From Actinomycetes bacterium (GTDB taxonomy: Bacteria > Actinomycetota > Coriobacteriia > Coriobacteriales > JAEZXW01): DNA of 8,494 nt. The notes beneath the pieces are model-generated. The model did no database searches, was not told where the DNA came from, and saw only the letters and a list, made by a program, of their open reading frames with translations. The stretch spans positions 1 through 8,494 of the forward strand of contig JAEZXW010000023.1 in NCBI GenBank assembly GCA_023419515.1, given 5' to 3'. Position 1 is the stretch's first letter. Every line of letters starts with the position of its first letter. The translations under genes and the position numbers were made by a program. Shown here in pieces: positions 1 through 6,166 of the stretch.

Positions 1-39
1 GCTCAGAGTCGCTCGTTACTGCGGCGCGGCGTGCAGAGC

Positions 40-1170
40 CTATGGGTGTAGGGCGATCGCGCCTGAAGCTAAATCGCTCGTGATTTCACCAATGCGGTAG
101 GGGAGCGAACCGGTCTTCTCAGCAAAAGCTTGCTCAAAGTCATGCGCTCGGTCAGGGTGCACTGCAGCCAGGATTCCTCCTGAGGTCTGTGGGTCACAGA
201 CCACGCTCAGCCAAGTTTCTACGTCGCGCTTTGCGAGCGCGTCTGTCTCGAGTACATCAGCCAAATCCCTGATAATGCATTTTGTTTTGCCTGGGCGTTT
301 TTTGGCTGCGGCAAGCTCAACAACGCGGTCAAATACCGGTAGAGCGCTGCAATCAAGTCGCGCCGAGACCCCGCTTGCTTTGAGCATCTCGTGCAAATGC
401 CCTGCTAGTCCAAAGCCCGTGATGTCAGTTGCAGCATGGGCGCTCACTGTTCTGAGCGCATGGGCGCCCGCATCGTTGAGCGTCATCATGCTCTGGATTG
501 CAGGCTCAAAATCCGCGTTCGTCGCAACCCCCGATGAGTGAGCTGAGCTTAAGATTCCCGTTCCGATCGGCTTAGTTAGATAAAGCAAATCGCCCGTCTG
601 AGCCCCTTGATTTTTGATGAGCTCATGAGGGTTTACCGTGCCAAACACGCTCAGACCATACTTTGGTTCAAGATCATCAATGGTGTGGCCACCGCAGATA
701 AAGGCACCAGCTTGCGCCACGGCATCGGCGCCACCCTGCATGATTGCGGTCGCAATCGCAGGGTCGAGTTTGCAGTCGAGCGCAAGCAGGTTCAAGGCAA
801 CATGAGGGGTCGCCCCCATGGCAAAGATATCCGAGAGAGCATTCGCTGCAGCAATGCGCCCAAATTCATAGGGATCATCAACAATCGGCGTAAAAAAGTC
901 GACGGTGAGCACTGCGGCAAGATCATCGCGGATGAGCCACACGGCTGCATCATCGCTCGTGTCATACCCCAAGATGAGGCGATCAGCCTGATAATTGGCG
1001 AGTCCAAATGTGCTTGGCTTGATCTGATCAAGAATTTGTTGGAGGTCACCCGGACCCCACTTAGCAGCTCAACCACCCTTTGAGGTCAACTTGGTAAGCC
1101 GAACCTTTTGATTGTGCTGCTGTTCGTGCTGTAGCGATTGGTTTTTCTGCTCCTGCTGATCTGCGCTCAT
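40..1170 (-). CDS. selD: Selenide, water dikinase (selenophosphate synthetase), selenocysteine-containing
   Basis: SelD makes selenophosphate from selenide and ATP, the selenium donor for selenocysteine tRNA and for 2-selenouridine in tRNA. Reading from ATG at 1170 gives 376 residues with one in-frame TGA as codon 34 (1071-1069). The residues around it read KGGUAAKWGPGDL. E. coli has GCGCK here, with catalytic Cys17 and Lys20; Sec34 and Lys37 keep that spacing. Further family motifs are TSDDAAV (about 71-77), the segment DFFTPIVDDPYEFGRIAA (from about 91), GGHTIDD (160-166), TDITGFGLAGHLHEM (248-262) and CDPQTSGG (325-332). The start is supported by GAGGTGA about 6 bases upstream. Starting at the TTG at 972-970 (codon 67) would remove the active site. 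Residues 2-22 form a Gln-rich extension. The gene is divergent from a formate-channel gene. Identity is certain; that TGA is read as Sec is inferred from position and the downstream stem-loop. Confidence 0.95.
1042..1058 (-). promoter_or_regulatory. Candidate bacterial SECIS stem-loop in selD
   Basis: On the selD mRNA strand, GGGGTC (1058-1053) pairs with GACCTC (1047-1042), including one G-U pair, around the 5-base loop CGGGT (1052-1048). The loop begins 16 bases after the TGA selenocysteine codon and has G as its second base. Bacterial SECIS elements lie inside the coding region just after UGA, have a small apical loop with a G among its first two bases, and sit about 16-37 bases from UGA to loop. 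This hairpin meets those criteria at the short end of the spacing range. It would recruit SelB with GTP and Sec-tRNA. Hand-folded only. Confidence 0.6.
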
Positions 1171-1425
1171 TCACGTCACCTCGCTTTGCGCTTTGCCGCC
1201 TGTGTGCTGGTTTGTCTCAGAGCTTTGCCCTGAGAACTTTTGACTCGAGAAGTTTGCTTTTATTGTATCCATTTCTTGCTTATGAAAGCCGCTCGGTGAG
1301 AGCTTTACGCCTGCGACCATATTGTTTGTGCGCCCATCGTAGGGCAGCTGATCTTTGGCAGGTATAAACAAATTTGCGCAGCAAAATGACACCACAAAAC
1401 GACATATCAGTTCACACTGCAACAT
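1171..1425 (-). CDS. Doubtful small reading frame upstream of selD, hypothetical
   Basis: An 84-codon frame starts at ATG 1425-1423. Its TGA stop (1173-1171) directly abuts the selD ATG, giving TGAATG. The product starts with a Cys-containing hydrophobic stretch (CRFVVSFCCANLF, about 8-20) and ends in a polar Ser/Gln/Thr-rich tail. I recognise no family. There is no good Shine-Dalgarno before its ATG, and selD has its own site inside the last codons. The abutting stop and start would allow translational coupling, but a chance open frame in the selD leader is at least as likely. Confidence 0.2.
   Translation of the reverse strand: MLQCELICRFVVSFCCANLFIPAKDQLPYDGRTNNMVAGVKLSPSGFHKQEMDTIKANFSSQKFSGQSSETNQHTGGKAQSEVT
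1215..1235. repeat. Inverted repeat in the selD leader
   Basis: TCTCAG (1215-1220) and CTGAGA (1230-1235) form a perfect 6-bp inverted repeat around a 9-base loop. It lies 45-65 bases upstream of the selD start, so the hairpin could form in the selD leader RNA. There is no T-run on either side, so it is not a terminator. No function can be assigned. Confidence 0.35.
1262..1267 (-). promoter_or_regulatory. Possible -10 box for selD
   Basis: TACAAT on the minus strand matches the sigma70 -10 consensus at 5 of 6 bases and lies about 92 bases upstream of the selD start. I found no convincing -35 box at 16-18 bases upstream. If used, transcription would start inside the doubtful 84-codon frame, which would argue against that frame being a gene. 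Confidence 0.2.
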
Positions 1426-1461
1426 AACGCAGGTACCAACAGCAATTCAATATCACAGCAC

Positions 1462-1490
1462 GGCACATCGATTCGATATTCATCTATAAG
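1462..1490 (+). promoter_or_regulatory. Possible promoter with 11-bp palindrome upstream of the formate transporter
   Basis: TATAAG (1485-1490) is a 5-of-6 match to the -10 box. A weak -35 (GGCACA, 1462-1467) lies 17 bases upstream. The perfect palindrome ATCGATTCGAT (1467-1477) falls between the two boxes, where a repressor operator could sit. It does not match the FNR consensus (TTGAT-N4-ATCAA). The -10 box is only about 20 bases before the GTG start, so the leader would be very short. Confidence 0.3.
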
Positions 1491-1510
1491 CTGACAAGGG
1501 GCTGATTATT

Positions 1511-2320
1511 GTGCTTACTCCTCCAGAGATTTACGAGAAAACCTGCGTTCTTTCGCAAAGTAAAGTGTCGTATCGACCCCTGCCCCTCTTTTTGCTCTCA
1601 TGTCTTGCAGGCATGTTCATCGCCTTTGGTGCGCTGCTCTATATCTTGGTGGCGAGTGATCCGACGCTTGGATTTGCCCCGCAAAAACTCTTGGGTGGGC
1701 TTGCCTTTACCACCGGTCTTTATCTCGTGATCACCGCAGGGTCTGAGCTTTTCACCGGAAACTGCATGGCAATACTTGGGGTATTTACGGGGCGCATCCA
1801 TGCAAGTAGGCTCATCGAGATGCTCGTCATGGTCTGGTTTGGCAACTTCATCGGCTCTCTTGCTGTGGTTGTGCTGGTGCATTTATCTGGCGTAGCAAAC
1901 GCCGGCCTTATTGGTAGCACAGCGGTGGCGCTTGCGACAATCAAGGTAAATCTCACACCTATGCAGCTATTGGCGCGCTCGATTCTTTGTAATATCTTGG
2001 TGTGCCTGGCGGTCTGGTGCTCTTACAGTGCCACGACGGTATCGGGCAAGCTCTTAAGCATTGTGCTTCCCATTACCGCATTCGTTGCGCTCGGCTTTGA
2101 GCACTCAGTTGCCAATATGTTCTTCCTGCCTTTTGGTTTGGTGTGTCAGGCGAGTGGATTTGATCTGACCTTGGCGCCACTTGCAACGACCGTACCCGTA
2201 CTGACAATTGGCAAGGTCTTTTTTAACATCGCGATCGTGACTCTCGGTAACACGATCGCGGCATTCGTGTTTGTAGCGGGCGTGTATCACCTGATCTATC
2301 GCCAGCAATCACAGTCGTAA
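1511..2320 (+). CDS. Formate/nitrite transporter family channel (FocA-like)
   Basis: A 269-residue integral membrane protein of the FNT family, pentameric inner-membrane channels that pass formate, nitrite or related small anions. The N-terminus PPEIYEKT is typical. AGMFIAFG (33-40) lies in the first helix. GSELFTGNCM (77-86) matches the pore-constricting loop after helix 2. GNFIGS (111-116) is in helix 3. GFEHSVANMF (195-204) carries the conserved pore His (His198), with conserved Lys145 and Asn161 before it. Six hydrophobic helices can be traced (about 22-48, 61-80, 103-127, 151-172, 180-205, 228-258). Start is GTG 1511; the frame is closed by TAA at 1487-1489 and AAGGGG lies about 10 bases upstream, a poor Shine-Dalgarno. 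Divergence from selD favours formate over nitrite, because many formate dehydrogenases are selenoproteins. That substrate choice is inference. Confidence 0.92.
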   Translation: MLTPPEIYEKTCVLSQSKVSYRPLPLFLLSCLAGMFIAFGALLYILVASDPTLGFAPQKLLGGLAFTTGLYLVITAGSELFTGNCMAILGVFTGRIHASRLIEMLVMVWFGNFIGSLAVVVLVHLSGVANAGLIGSTAVALATIKVNLTPMQLLARSILCNILVCLAVWCSYSATTVSGKLLSIVLPITAFVALGFEHSVANMFFLPFGLVCQASGFDLTLAPLATTVPVLTIGKVFFNIAIVTLGNTIAAFVFVAGVYHLIYRQQSQS

Positions 2321-2321
2321 G

Positions 2322-2350
2322 TTGAGGCTTGTGCAGAGCCTGTGTATTCT
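2322..2350 (+). promoter_or_regulatory. Possible promoter for the rplB cluster
   Basis: TTGAGG (2322-2327), a 17-base spacer and TATTCT (2345-2350) match the sigma70 boxes at 4 of 6 bases each, starting 2 bases after the transporter stop. A second weak pair is TTGCAC (2382-2387) with TAGTGT (2405-2410), also 17 apart. Neither is strong. Some promoter is expected here, since a ribosomal protein cluster starts after a 238-base gap. Which pair is used cannot be decided by eye. Confidence 0.28.
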
Positions 2351-2430
2351 TCCAGTTTCATCCTCCCTCTCAGCAAAAAGCTTGCACGTCAGCTGCGAAA
2401 AGCGTAGTGTAGGCAAGCCTGTGTAAATCA

Positions 2431-2536
2431 CAGTTGTAGTTGTATGCCTCCAACTGAGTATGGATACTCCCGGGGGCGTGGTAGTCCGGCGTCATGCATG
2501 AGCAGTGAGTTTGCTGCATTTCCCATGCGTGCATGG
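2431..2536 (+). promoter_or_regulatory. Leader region of rplB with inverted repeats
   Basis: Two elements stand out in the untranslated stretch before rplB. CAGTTG (2431-2436) can pair with CAACTG (2451-2456), and the second copy AGTTG (2438-2442) could compete for the same partner. CCATGCGTGCATGG (2523-2536) is a perfect inverted repeat ending about 12 bases before the Shine-Dalgarno. Such structures could form an mRNA leader for ribosomal-protein autoregulation. No known leader family is recognised, and no remnant of rplW was seen here. Confidence 0.35.
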
Positions 2537-2558
2537 CAATCGGGCGAGAGGAGTTTTA

Positions 2559-3389
2559 ATGGGAATCAAGCAGTACAAACCTACTTCTCCTGGCCGCCGT
2601 TTTCAGACGGTTTCCGATTTTGCAGAGATCACTCGCAATAAGCCAGAGAAGTCGTTGCTCGAGCCACTGCCAAAGAAGGCTGGCCGCAACAACAACGGTC
2701 GAATCACGACCCGTCACCAGGGCGGTGGCCACAAGCGCCAATATCGTCGTATCGACTTTAAGCGCAACAAGGATGGTATTCCTGCAAAGGTAGCCACCAT
2801 CGAGTACGATCCAAACCGTTCTGCTCGCATTGCGCTTTTGCACTATGCTGACGGCGAGAAGCGCTACATCCTGCACCCTAAGGGTCTCAAGGTGGGTGAC
2901 ATCGTCGAGAGCGGTCAGGGCTCAGACATCAAGCCTGGTAATGCCATGGAGCTTGGTGACATTCCAGTTGGTACCGTTGTTCACGCTATTGAGTTTCAGC
3001 CCGGTAAGGGTGCCGCTATCGCACGTAGCGCTGGCACCTCGGTTCAGCTCATGGGTAAAGAAGGCAAGTACGCAATCCTTCGTATGCCTTCTTCAGAGAT
3101 GCGCCGCGTGCTGTTGACCTGCCGTGCAACCATTGGTGAGGTTGGCAATGCTGAGCATTCCAACATCTCCATCGGTAAAGCTGGTCGTAGCCGCTGGAAG
3201 GGCATCCGCCCAACGGTTCGTGGTACGGTCATGAACCCAGTTGATCACCCACACGGTGGTGGTGAAGGTAAGAACAAGACCGCAGGTCGTCATCCAGTTA
3301 CGCCTTGGGGTGTTCCTACCAAGGGTTACCGCACCCGCAACAAGAAGAAGGCTTCAAGCCGCCTGATTATCCGCCGCCGCAAGAAGTAA
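2559..3389 (+). CDS. rplB: 50S ribosomal protein L2
   Basis: L2 binds 23S rRNA domain IV, bridges to the 30S subunit and is needed for peptidyl transferase assembly. The 276-residue product has the usual length. The N-terminal OB-fold part includes RHQGGGHKRQYRRIDF (52-67). The C-terminal part contains MNPVDHPHGGGEG (225-237), with the conserved His230 (E. coli His229), and a basic tail. ATG 2559 is chosen because AGGAG (2549-2553) lies 5 bases upstream and MGIKQYKPTSPGRRF is the standard N-terminus; the in-frame ATG at 2505 lacks that support. In most bacteria rplB follows rpsJ-rplC-rplD-rplW. Here it is the first gene of the cluster after a 238-base gap. Confidence 0.98.
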   Translation: MGIKQYKPTSPGRRFQTVSDFAEITRNKPEKSLLEPLPKKAGRNNNGRITTRHQGGGHKRQYRRIDFKRNKDGIPAKVATIEYDPNRSARIALLHYADGEKRYILHPKGLKVGDIVESGQGSDIKPGNAMELGDIPVGTVVHAIEFQPGKGAAIARSAGTSVQLMGKEGKYAILRMPSSEMRRVLLTCRATIGEVGNAEHSNISIGKAGRSRWKGIRPTVRGTVMNPVDHPHGGGEGKNKTAGRHPVTPWGVPTKGYRTRNKKKASSRLIIRRRKK

Positions 3390-3430
3390 TGCGGATTGCT
3401 TAGAGGAATTTTGAAAGCGAGAGTTTAGTT

Positions 3431-3691
3431 ATGAGCAGAAGCTTAAAGAAAGGGCCTTTTGTTGAGACCCGCCTCCTCTCCCGCATCGCTGCAATGAACG
3501 AGGCAGGCGAGAAGAAGGTCGTTAAGACGTGGTCACGCTCTTCAACCATCTTCCCTGAGATGGTTGGTCACACGATTGCAGTGCACGATGGTCGCAAGCA
3601 CGTGCCGGTCTATGTGACTGAGTCAATGGTTGGACATAAGCTCGGTGAGTTTGCTCCAACTCGTTATTTCCGCGGTCACAAGAAGAACTAA
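3431..3691 (+). CDS. rpsS: 30S ribosomal protein S19
   Basis: S19 sits in the head of the 30S subunit with S13, near the A-site tRNA. All of the 86 residues align with the family: MSRSLKKGPF at the start, TWSRSSTIFPEMVGHTIAVH (33-52), the HVPVYVTESMVGHKLGEF segment (57-74) and the basic end TRYFRGHKKN. A 41-base gap separates it from rplB; the ribosome site there is weak (GAGAG at about 3420-3424). It is the second gene of the cluster. Confidence 0.98.
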   Translation: MSRSLKKGPFVETRLLSRIAAMNEAGEKKVVKTWSRSSTIFPEMVGHTIAVHDGRKHVPVYVTESMVGHKLGEFAPTRYFRGHKKN

Positions 3692-3711
3692 GTTAGAAAG
3701 GCTGCACATCG

Positions 3712-4056
3712 ATGGAAGCTAGAGCAGTTGCCCGTTTTGTTCGGGTGTCGCCTTACAAAGCTCGACTCGTGATCGATCAGATCCGCGGTAAGTCGGTTCG
3801 TGAGGCACAAGAGATTTTGATTTTCTCAGAGCGTGCAATTAGCGAGACCGTTGAAAAGGTTCTCATGAGCGCAGTTGCTAACGCAGAGAATAACCACGGT
3901 ATGAATGCTGACAGCCTTGCTGTTAAGGCGGCCTTCGTTGACGAGGGCCCAACCCTGAAGCGCATTCGTCCACGTGCAAAGGGCTCAGCATCGCGCATTA
4001 ACAAGCGCACGAGCCACATCACCGTTGTCGTCGCTCCTGCTGGAAAGGAGGCGTAA
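3712..4056 (+). CDS. rplV: 50S ribosomal protein L22
   Basis: L22 binds 23S rRNA, and its long beta-hairpin lines the peptide exit tunnel; changes there are known to affect macrolide binding. The product has 114 residues. VRVSPYKARLVIDQIRGK (10-27) is the family signature, AVANAENN (54-61) follows, and the tunnel hairpin lies at about 78-103, with its basic RIRPRAKGSASRINKRT core intact. AAAGG lies about 11 bases before the ATG. Its last codons hold the ribosome-binding site of rpsC (AAAGGAGG, about 4044-4051), which suggests coupled translation. Confidence 0.98.
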   Translation: MEARAVARFVRVSPYKARLVIDQIRGKSVREAQEILIFSERAISETVEKVLMSAVANAENNHGMNADSLAVKAAFVDEGPTLKRIRPRAKGSASRINKRTSHITVVVAPAGKEA

Positions 4057-4062
4057 GAGCGC

Positions 4063-4773
4063 ATGGGACAAAAAGTTAACCCAACTGGTTTTCGTATCGG
4101 CACGACTGAGGAATGGCGTTCACGCTGGTTTGCCGATAAGGACTACAAGAACACCCTGAAGGGGGATCTCGAGATTCGTCGTTTTCTCGAGAAGCGCTTG
4201 GCAAAGGCAGCGCTTTCACGCATCGGCATTGAGCGCGCTGGCGACAAGGTAAAGGTCATCATCTACACTGGCCGCCCTGGTATCGTCATTGGTAAGAAGG
4301 GTGCCGAGATCGACGTCATCCGCAAAGAGCTCGAGAAGCTCGTTGGCGCTAAGGTCGCTGTGGATGTTGTCGAGGTTAAGCGTCCTGAGCTCGATGCTGC
4401 GCTCGTTGCACAGAGTATTGCAGATCAGCTCGAGGGTCGCGTTGCATTCCGTCGCGCTATGCGCAAGGCAGTTCAGTCTGCTCGCAAGTCTGGCGCTCAG
4501 GGTATTCGTATCCAGTGCGCAGGTCGTCTCGGTGGTGCTGAGATGAGCCGTCGCGAGTGGTATCACGAGGGTCGCGTGCCACTGCACACCCTCCGCGCAA
4601 AGATTGATTATGGTCGTGCTGTTGCCGCAACCACCATGGGTTCTTGCGGCATTAAGGTATGGATCTACCATGGCGAAAAGCTCCCTGGTCAGGCATCACC
4701 TAACCCAGCACTCGAAGGCCCAAGTCGCCCCGCTCGTCGCGGTGGCAACCGTCGTGGCGAAGGAAGGAGATAG
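4063..4773 (+). CDS. rpsC: 30S ribosomal protein S3
   Basis: S3 lies at the mRNA entry channel of the 30S head and takes part in mRNA unwinding. The product has 236 residues. MGQKVNPTGFRIG is the typical N-terminus. The type II KH domain has its GxxG loop as GKKG (77-80). Arg130, Arg131 and Lys135 correspond to the basic residues tied to mRNA helicase activity in E. coli. The C-terminal domain contains GRLGGAEMSRREWYHEGRVP (154-173), followed by a Pro/Arg/Gly-rich tail. Six bases separate it from rplV, and a strong Shine-Dalgarno lies within the end of rplV. Confidence 0.98.
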   Translation: MGQKVNPTGFRIGTTEEWRSRWFADKDYKNTLKGDLEIRRFLEKRLAKAALSRIGIERAGDKVKVIIYTGRPGIVIGKKGAEIDVIRKELEKLVGAKVAVDVVEVKRPELDAALVAQSIADQLEGRVAFRRAMRKAVQSARKSGAQGIRIQCAGRLGGAEMSRREWYHEGRVPLHTLRAKIDYGRAVAATTMGSCGIKVWIYHGEKLPGQASPNPALEGPSRPARRGGNRRGEGRR

Positions 4774-4776
4774 CAG

Positions 4777-5205
4777 ATGCTTGCTCCTAAGAGAGTAAAA
4801 TTCCGCAAGGTGCAGCGTGGTTCGATGGCCGGCAAGGCCAAGGGTGGCACCAAGGTAAACTTCGGTGAGTATGGCCTGCAGGCACTTGAGGCTCACTGGA
4901 TTACCAACCGTCAGATCGAGTCTGCACGTATTGCAATGACGCGCCACATGCGTCGTGGTGGTAAGGTTTGGATCAACATCTTCCCAGACAAGCCTATTAC
5001 CAAGAAGCCCGCAGAGACCCGCATGGGTTCTGGTAAGGGTTCACCAGAAGAGTGGGTAGCTGTTGTTAAGCCTGGCCGCGTAATGTTCGAGATTTCGGGT
5101 GTTGCTGAGCCAGTTGCTCGCGAGGCACTGCGTTTGGCTTCGCACAAGCTGCCTGTTAAGTGCAAGTTTGTCACTCGTGAGCCACAGGATGGTGATCAGG
5201 CATAA
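4777..5205 (+). CDS. rplP: 50S ribosomal protein L16
   Basis: L16 helps organise the tRNA A- and P-site region of the 50S subunit and the elongation-factor binding area. The product has 142 residues: MLAPKRVKFRKVQRG at the N-terminus, then RIAMTRHMRRGGKVWINIFP (51-70) and TRMGSGKGSPEEWVA (81-95). The latter includes the Arg equivalent to E. coli Arg81, the hydroxylation site in that species. Three bases separate it from rpsC, whose last codons provide AAGGAAGGAGA as ribosome site. Confidence 0.98.
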   Translation: MLAPKRVKFRKVQRGSMAGKAKGGTKVNFGEYGLQALEAHWITNRQIESARIAMTRHMRRGGKVWINIFPDKPITKKPAETRMGSGKGSPEEWVAVVKPGRVMFEISGVAEPVAREALRLASHKLPVKCKFVTREPQDGDQA

Positions 5206-5402
5206 TGAAGGCAAAAGAAATCCGTGAGCTCACCGACGAGGAGCTTCAGACCAAGCTTAAGGATGGTCGTGCAGAGCTTTTCAACCTGCGCTTCCAGATG
5301 GCTACCAGCCAGCTTGATAACACTGCTCGAGTTAAGCAGGTTAAGAAGGATATTGCTCGCGTCCAGACTGAGATTCGCGCTCGCGAACTCAAGCAGCTGT
5401 AG
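5205..5402 (+). CDS. rpmC: 50S ribosomal protein L29
   Basis: A 65-residue helical hairpin protein that surrounds the exit tunnel opening near L23 and forms part of the docking area for trigger factor and SRP. The typical pattern is visible: MKAKEIRELTDEEL at the start and ELFNLRFQMATSQLDN (25-40) in the turn region, followed by a basic second helix. The ATG overlaps the TAA of rplP by one base (TAATG), so translation is probably coupled. Confidence 0.97.
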   Translation: MKAKEIRELTDEELQTKLKDGRAELFNLRFQMATSQLDNTARVKQVKKDIARVQTEIRARELKQL

Positions 5403-5420
5403 TGACGCTTTGGTCAAGAA

Positions 5421-5430
5421 AAGGATGTGA
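5421..5430 (+). promoter_or_regulatory. Ribosome-binding site that fixes the rpsQ start
   Basis: AAGGATGTGA matches the extended anti-Shine-Dalgarno partner AAGGAGGTGA at 9 of 10 bases. It overlaps the alternative GTG start at 5427, which therefore cannot be served by it, and lies 8 bases before the ATG at 5439. Confidence 0.7.
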
Positions 5431-5438
5431 GTAGAGTA

Positions 5439-5711
5439 ATGGAAGAAACCAAGAGCCAAGAGCGCAATCTGCGCAAGGTTCGTCGAGGCGTTGTTGTTTC
5501 TGTCGCTAACGACAAGACCTGCGTTGTCGAGATTCGTCAGCGCAAGCGTCACCCCAAGTACGGAAAGATGATGTCTCGCACCAAGAAGCTTTATGCACAT
5601 GACGAGAACAACGAGTGCGGCGTCGGCGATACCGTTCGCGTTATGGAGACTCGTCCTCTGTCAAAGCTTAAGCGCTGGCGTCTAGTCGAGATTGTCGAAA
5701 AGGCCAAGTAA
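5439..5711 (+). CDS. rpsQ: 30S ribosomal protein S17
   Basis: S17 is a small OB-fold primary binder of 16S rRNA, important for early 30S assembly. From ATG 5439 the product has 90 residues. RNLRKVRRGVVVSVANDKT (9-27), the segment around KRHPKYGKMMSRTKKLYAHD (36-55), CGVGDTVRVMETRPLSKLKR (60-79) and WRLVEIVEK (80-88) match the family. An in-frame GTG at 5427 would add four residues but overlaps the ribosome site, so ATG is preferred. It lies 36 bases after rpmC. Confidence 0.97.
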   Translation: MEETKSQERNLRKVRRGVVVSVANDKTCVVEIRQRKRHPKYGKMMSRTKKLYAHDENNECGVGDTVRVMETRPLSKLKRWRLVEIVEKAK

Positions 5712-5741
5712 TTCTGGTCTTTGCTTCGTGGAGGATAGGAA

Positions 5742-6110
5742 ATGATTCAACAGGAAACCATGCTCACCGTGGCAGACAACTCGGGTGCACGCAAGGTTAA
5801 GTGCATCAAGGTGCTGGGCGGTTCAAAGCGTCGTTACGCGAGCATCGGCGATGTCATCATTTGCTCTGTGCGTGAGGCTGCACCAAACGCTGGAGTCAAG
5901 AAGGGTGACGTTGTGCGTTGCGTCGTAGTGCGCACCAAGAAGGAGATTCGCCGTAAGGATGGCAGCTACATCCGCTTCGACCAGAACTCAGCTGTTCTGA
6001 TTGATAATAACGGCAACCCTAAGGGTACGCGTATCTTTGGTCCAGTCGCCCGTGAGCTTCGTGAGAAGAAGTACATGCGTATCGTCTCTCTTGCGCCAGA
6101 GACGCTGTAA
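5742..6110 (+). CDS. rplN: 50S ribosomal protein L14
   Basis: L14 is a 122-residue 23S rRNA-binding protein at the subunit interface, next to L19, and is contacted by the silencing factor RsfS. The length is exactly typical. MIQQETMLTVADNSGARKVK (1-20) and GTRIFGPVARELR (95-107) are family signatures. GTGGAGGATAGGAA just upstream of the ATG offers good Shine-Dalgarno matches. In most bacteria rplN opens the spc operon. Here it follows rpsQ after 30 bases with no terminator between them. Confidence 0.98.
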   Translation: MIQQETMLTVADNSGARKVKCIKVLGGSKRRYASIGDVIICSVREAAPNAGVKKGDVVRCVVVRTKKEIRRKDGSYIRFDQNSAVLIDNNGNPKGTRIFGPVARELREKKYMRIVSLAPETL

Positions 6111-6166
6111 GTAGACGTCTGACGGTATACGCAAGAGCCTGAAACGAACGATAAAGGAGTGGCGAA

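Noticed and set aside
1..51. Tail of a plus-strand gene ending at TAG 49-51
   Set aside because: Only 16 open codons with no recognisable motif, overlapping the 3' end of selD; cannot be supported. Nothing else is identifiable in bases 1-39.
1069..1071. selD as a pseudogene with a nonsense codon
   Set aside because: The TGA lies precisely at the catalytic Cys/Sec position, the frame is otherwise intact on both sides, and a SECIS-like hairpin follows.
607..1083. 158-codon plus-strand open frame across selD
   Set aside because: Antisense to the conserved SelD sequence, which explains the region fully.
2444..2641. 65-codon frame starting upstream of rplB, considered as a remnant of rplW
   Set aside because: No L23 motifs; the second half is simply rplB in another frame.
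4216..4671. 151-codon minus-strand open frame opposite rpsC
   Set aside because: Antisense shadow of a certain ribosomal protein gene; low-complexity product without family motifs.
5427..5438. GTG start for rpsQ
   Set aside because: It overlaps the only good Shine-Dalgarno; ATG 5439 has correct spacing and gives the standard N-terminus.
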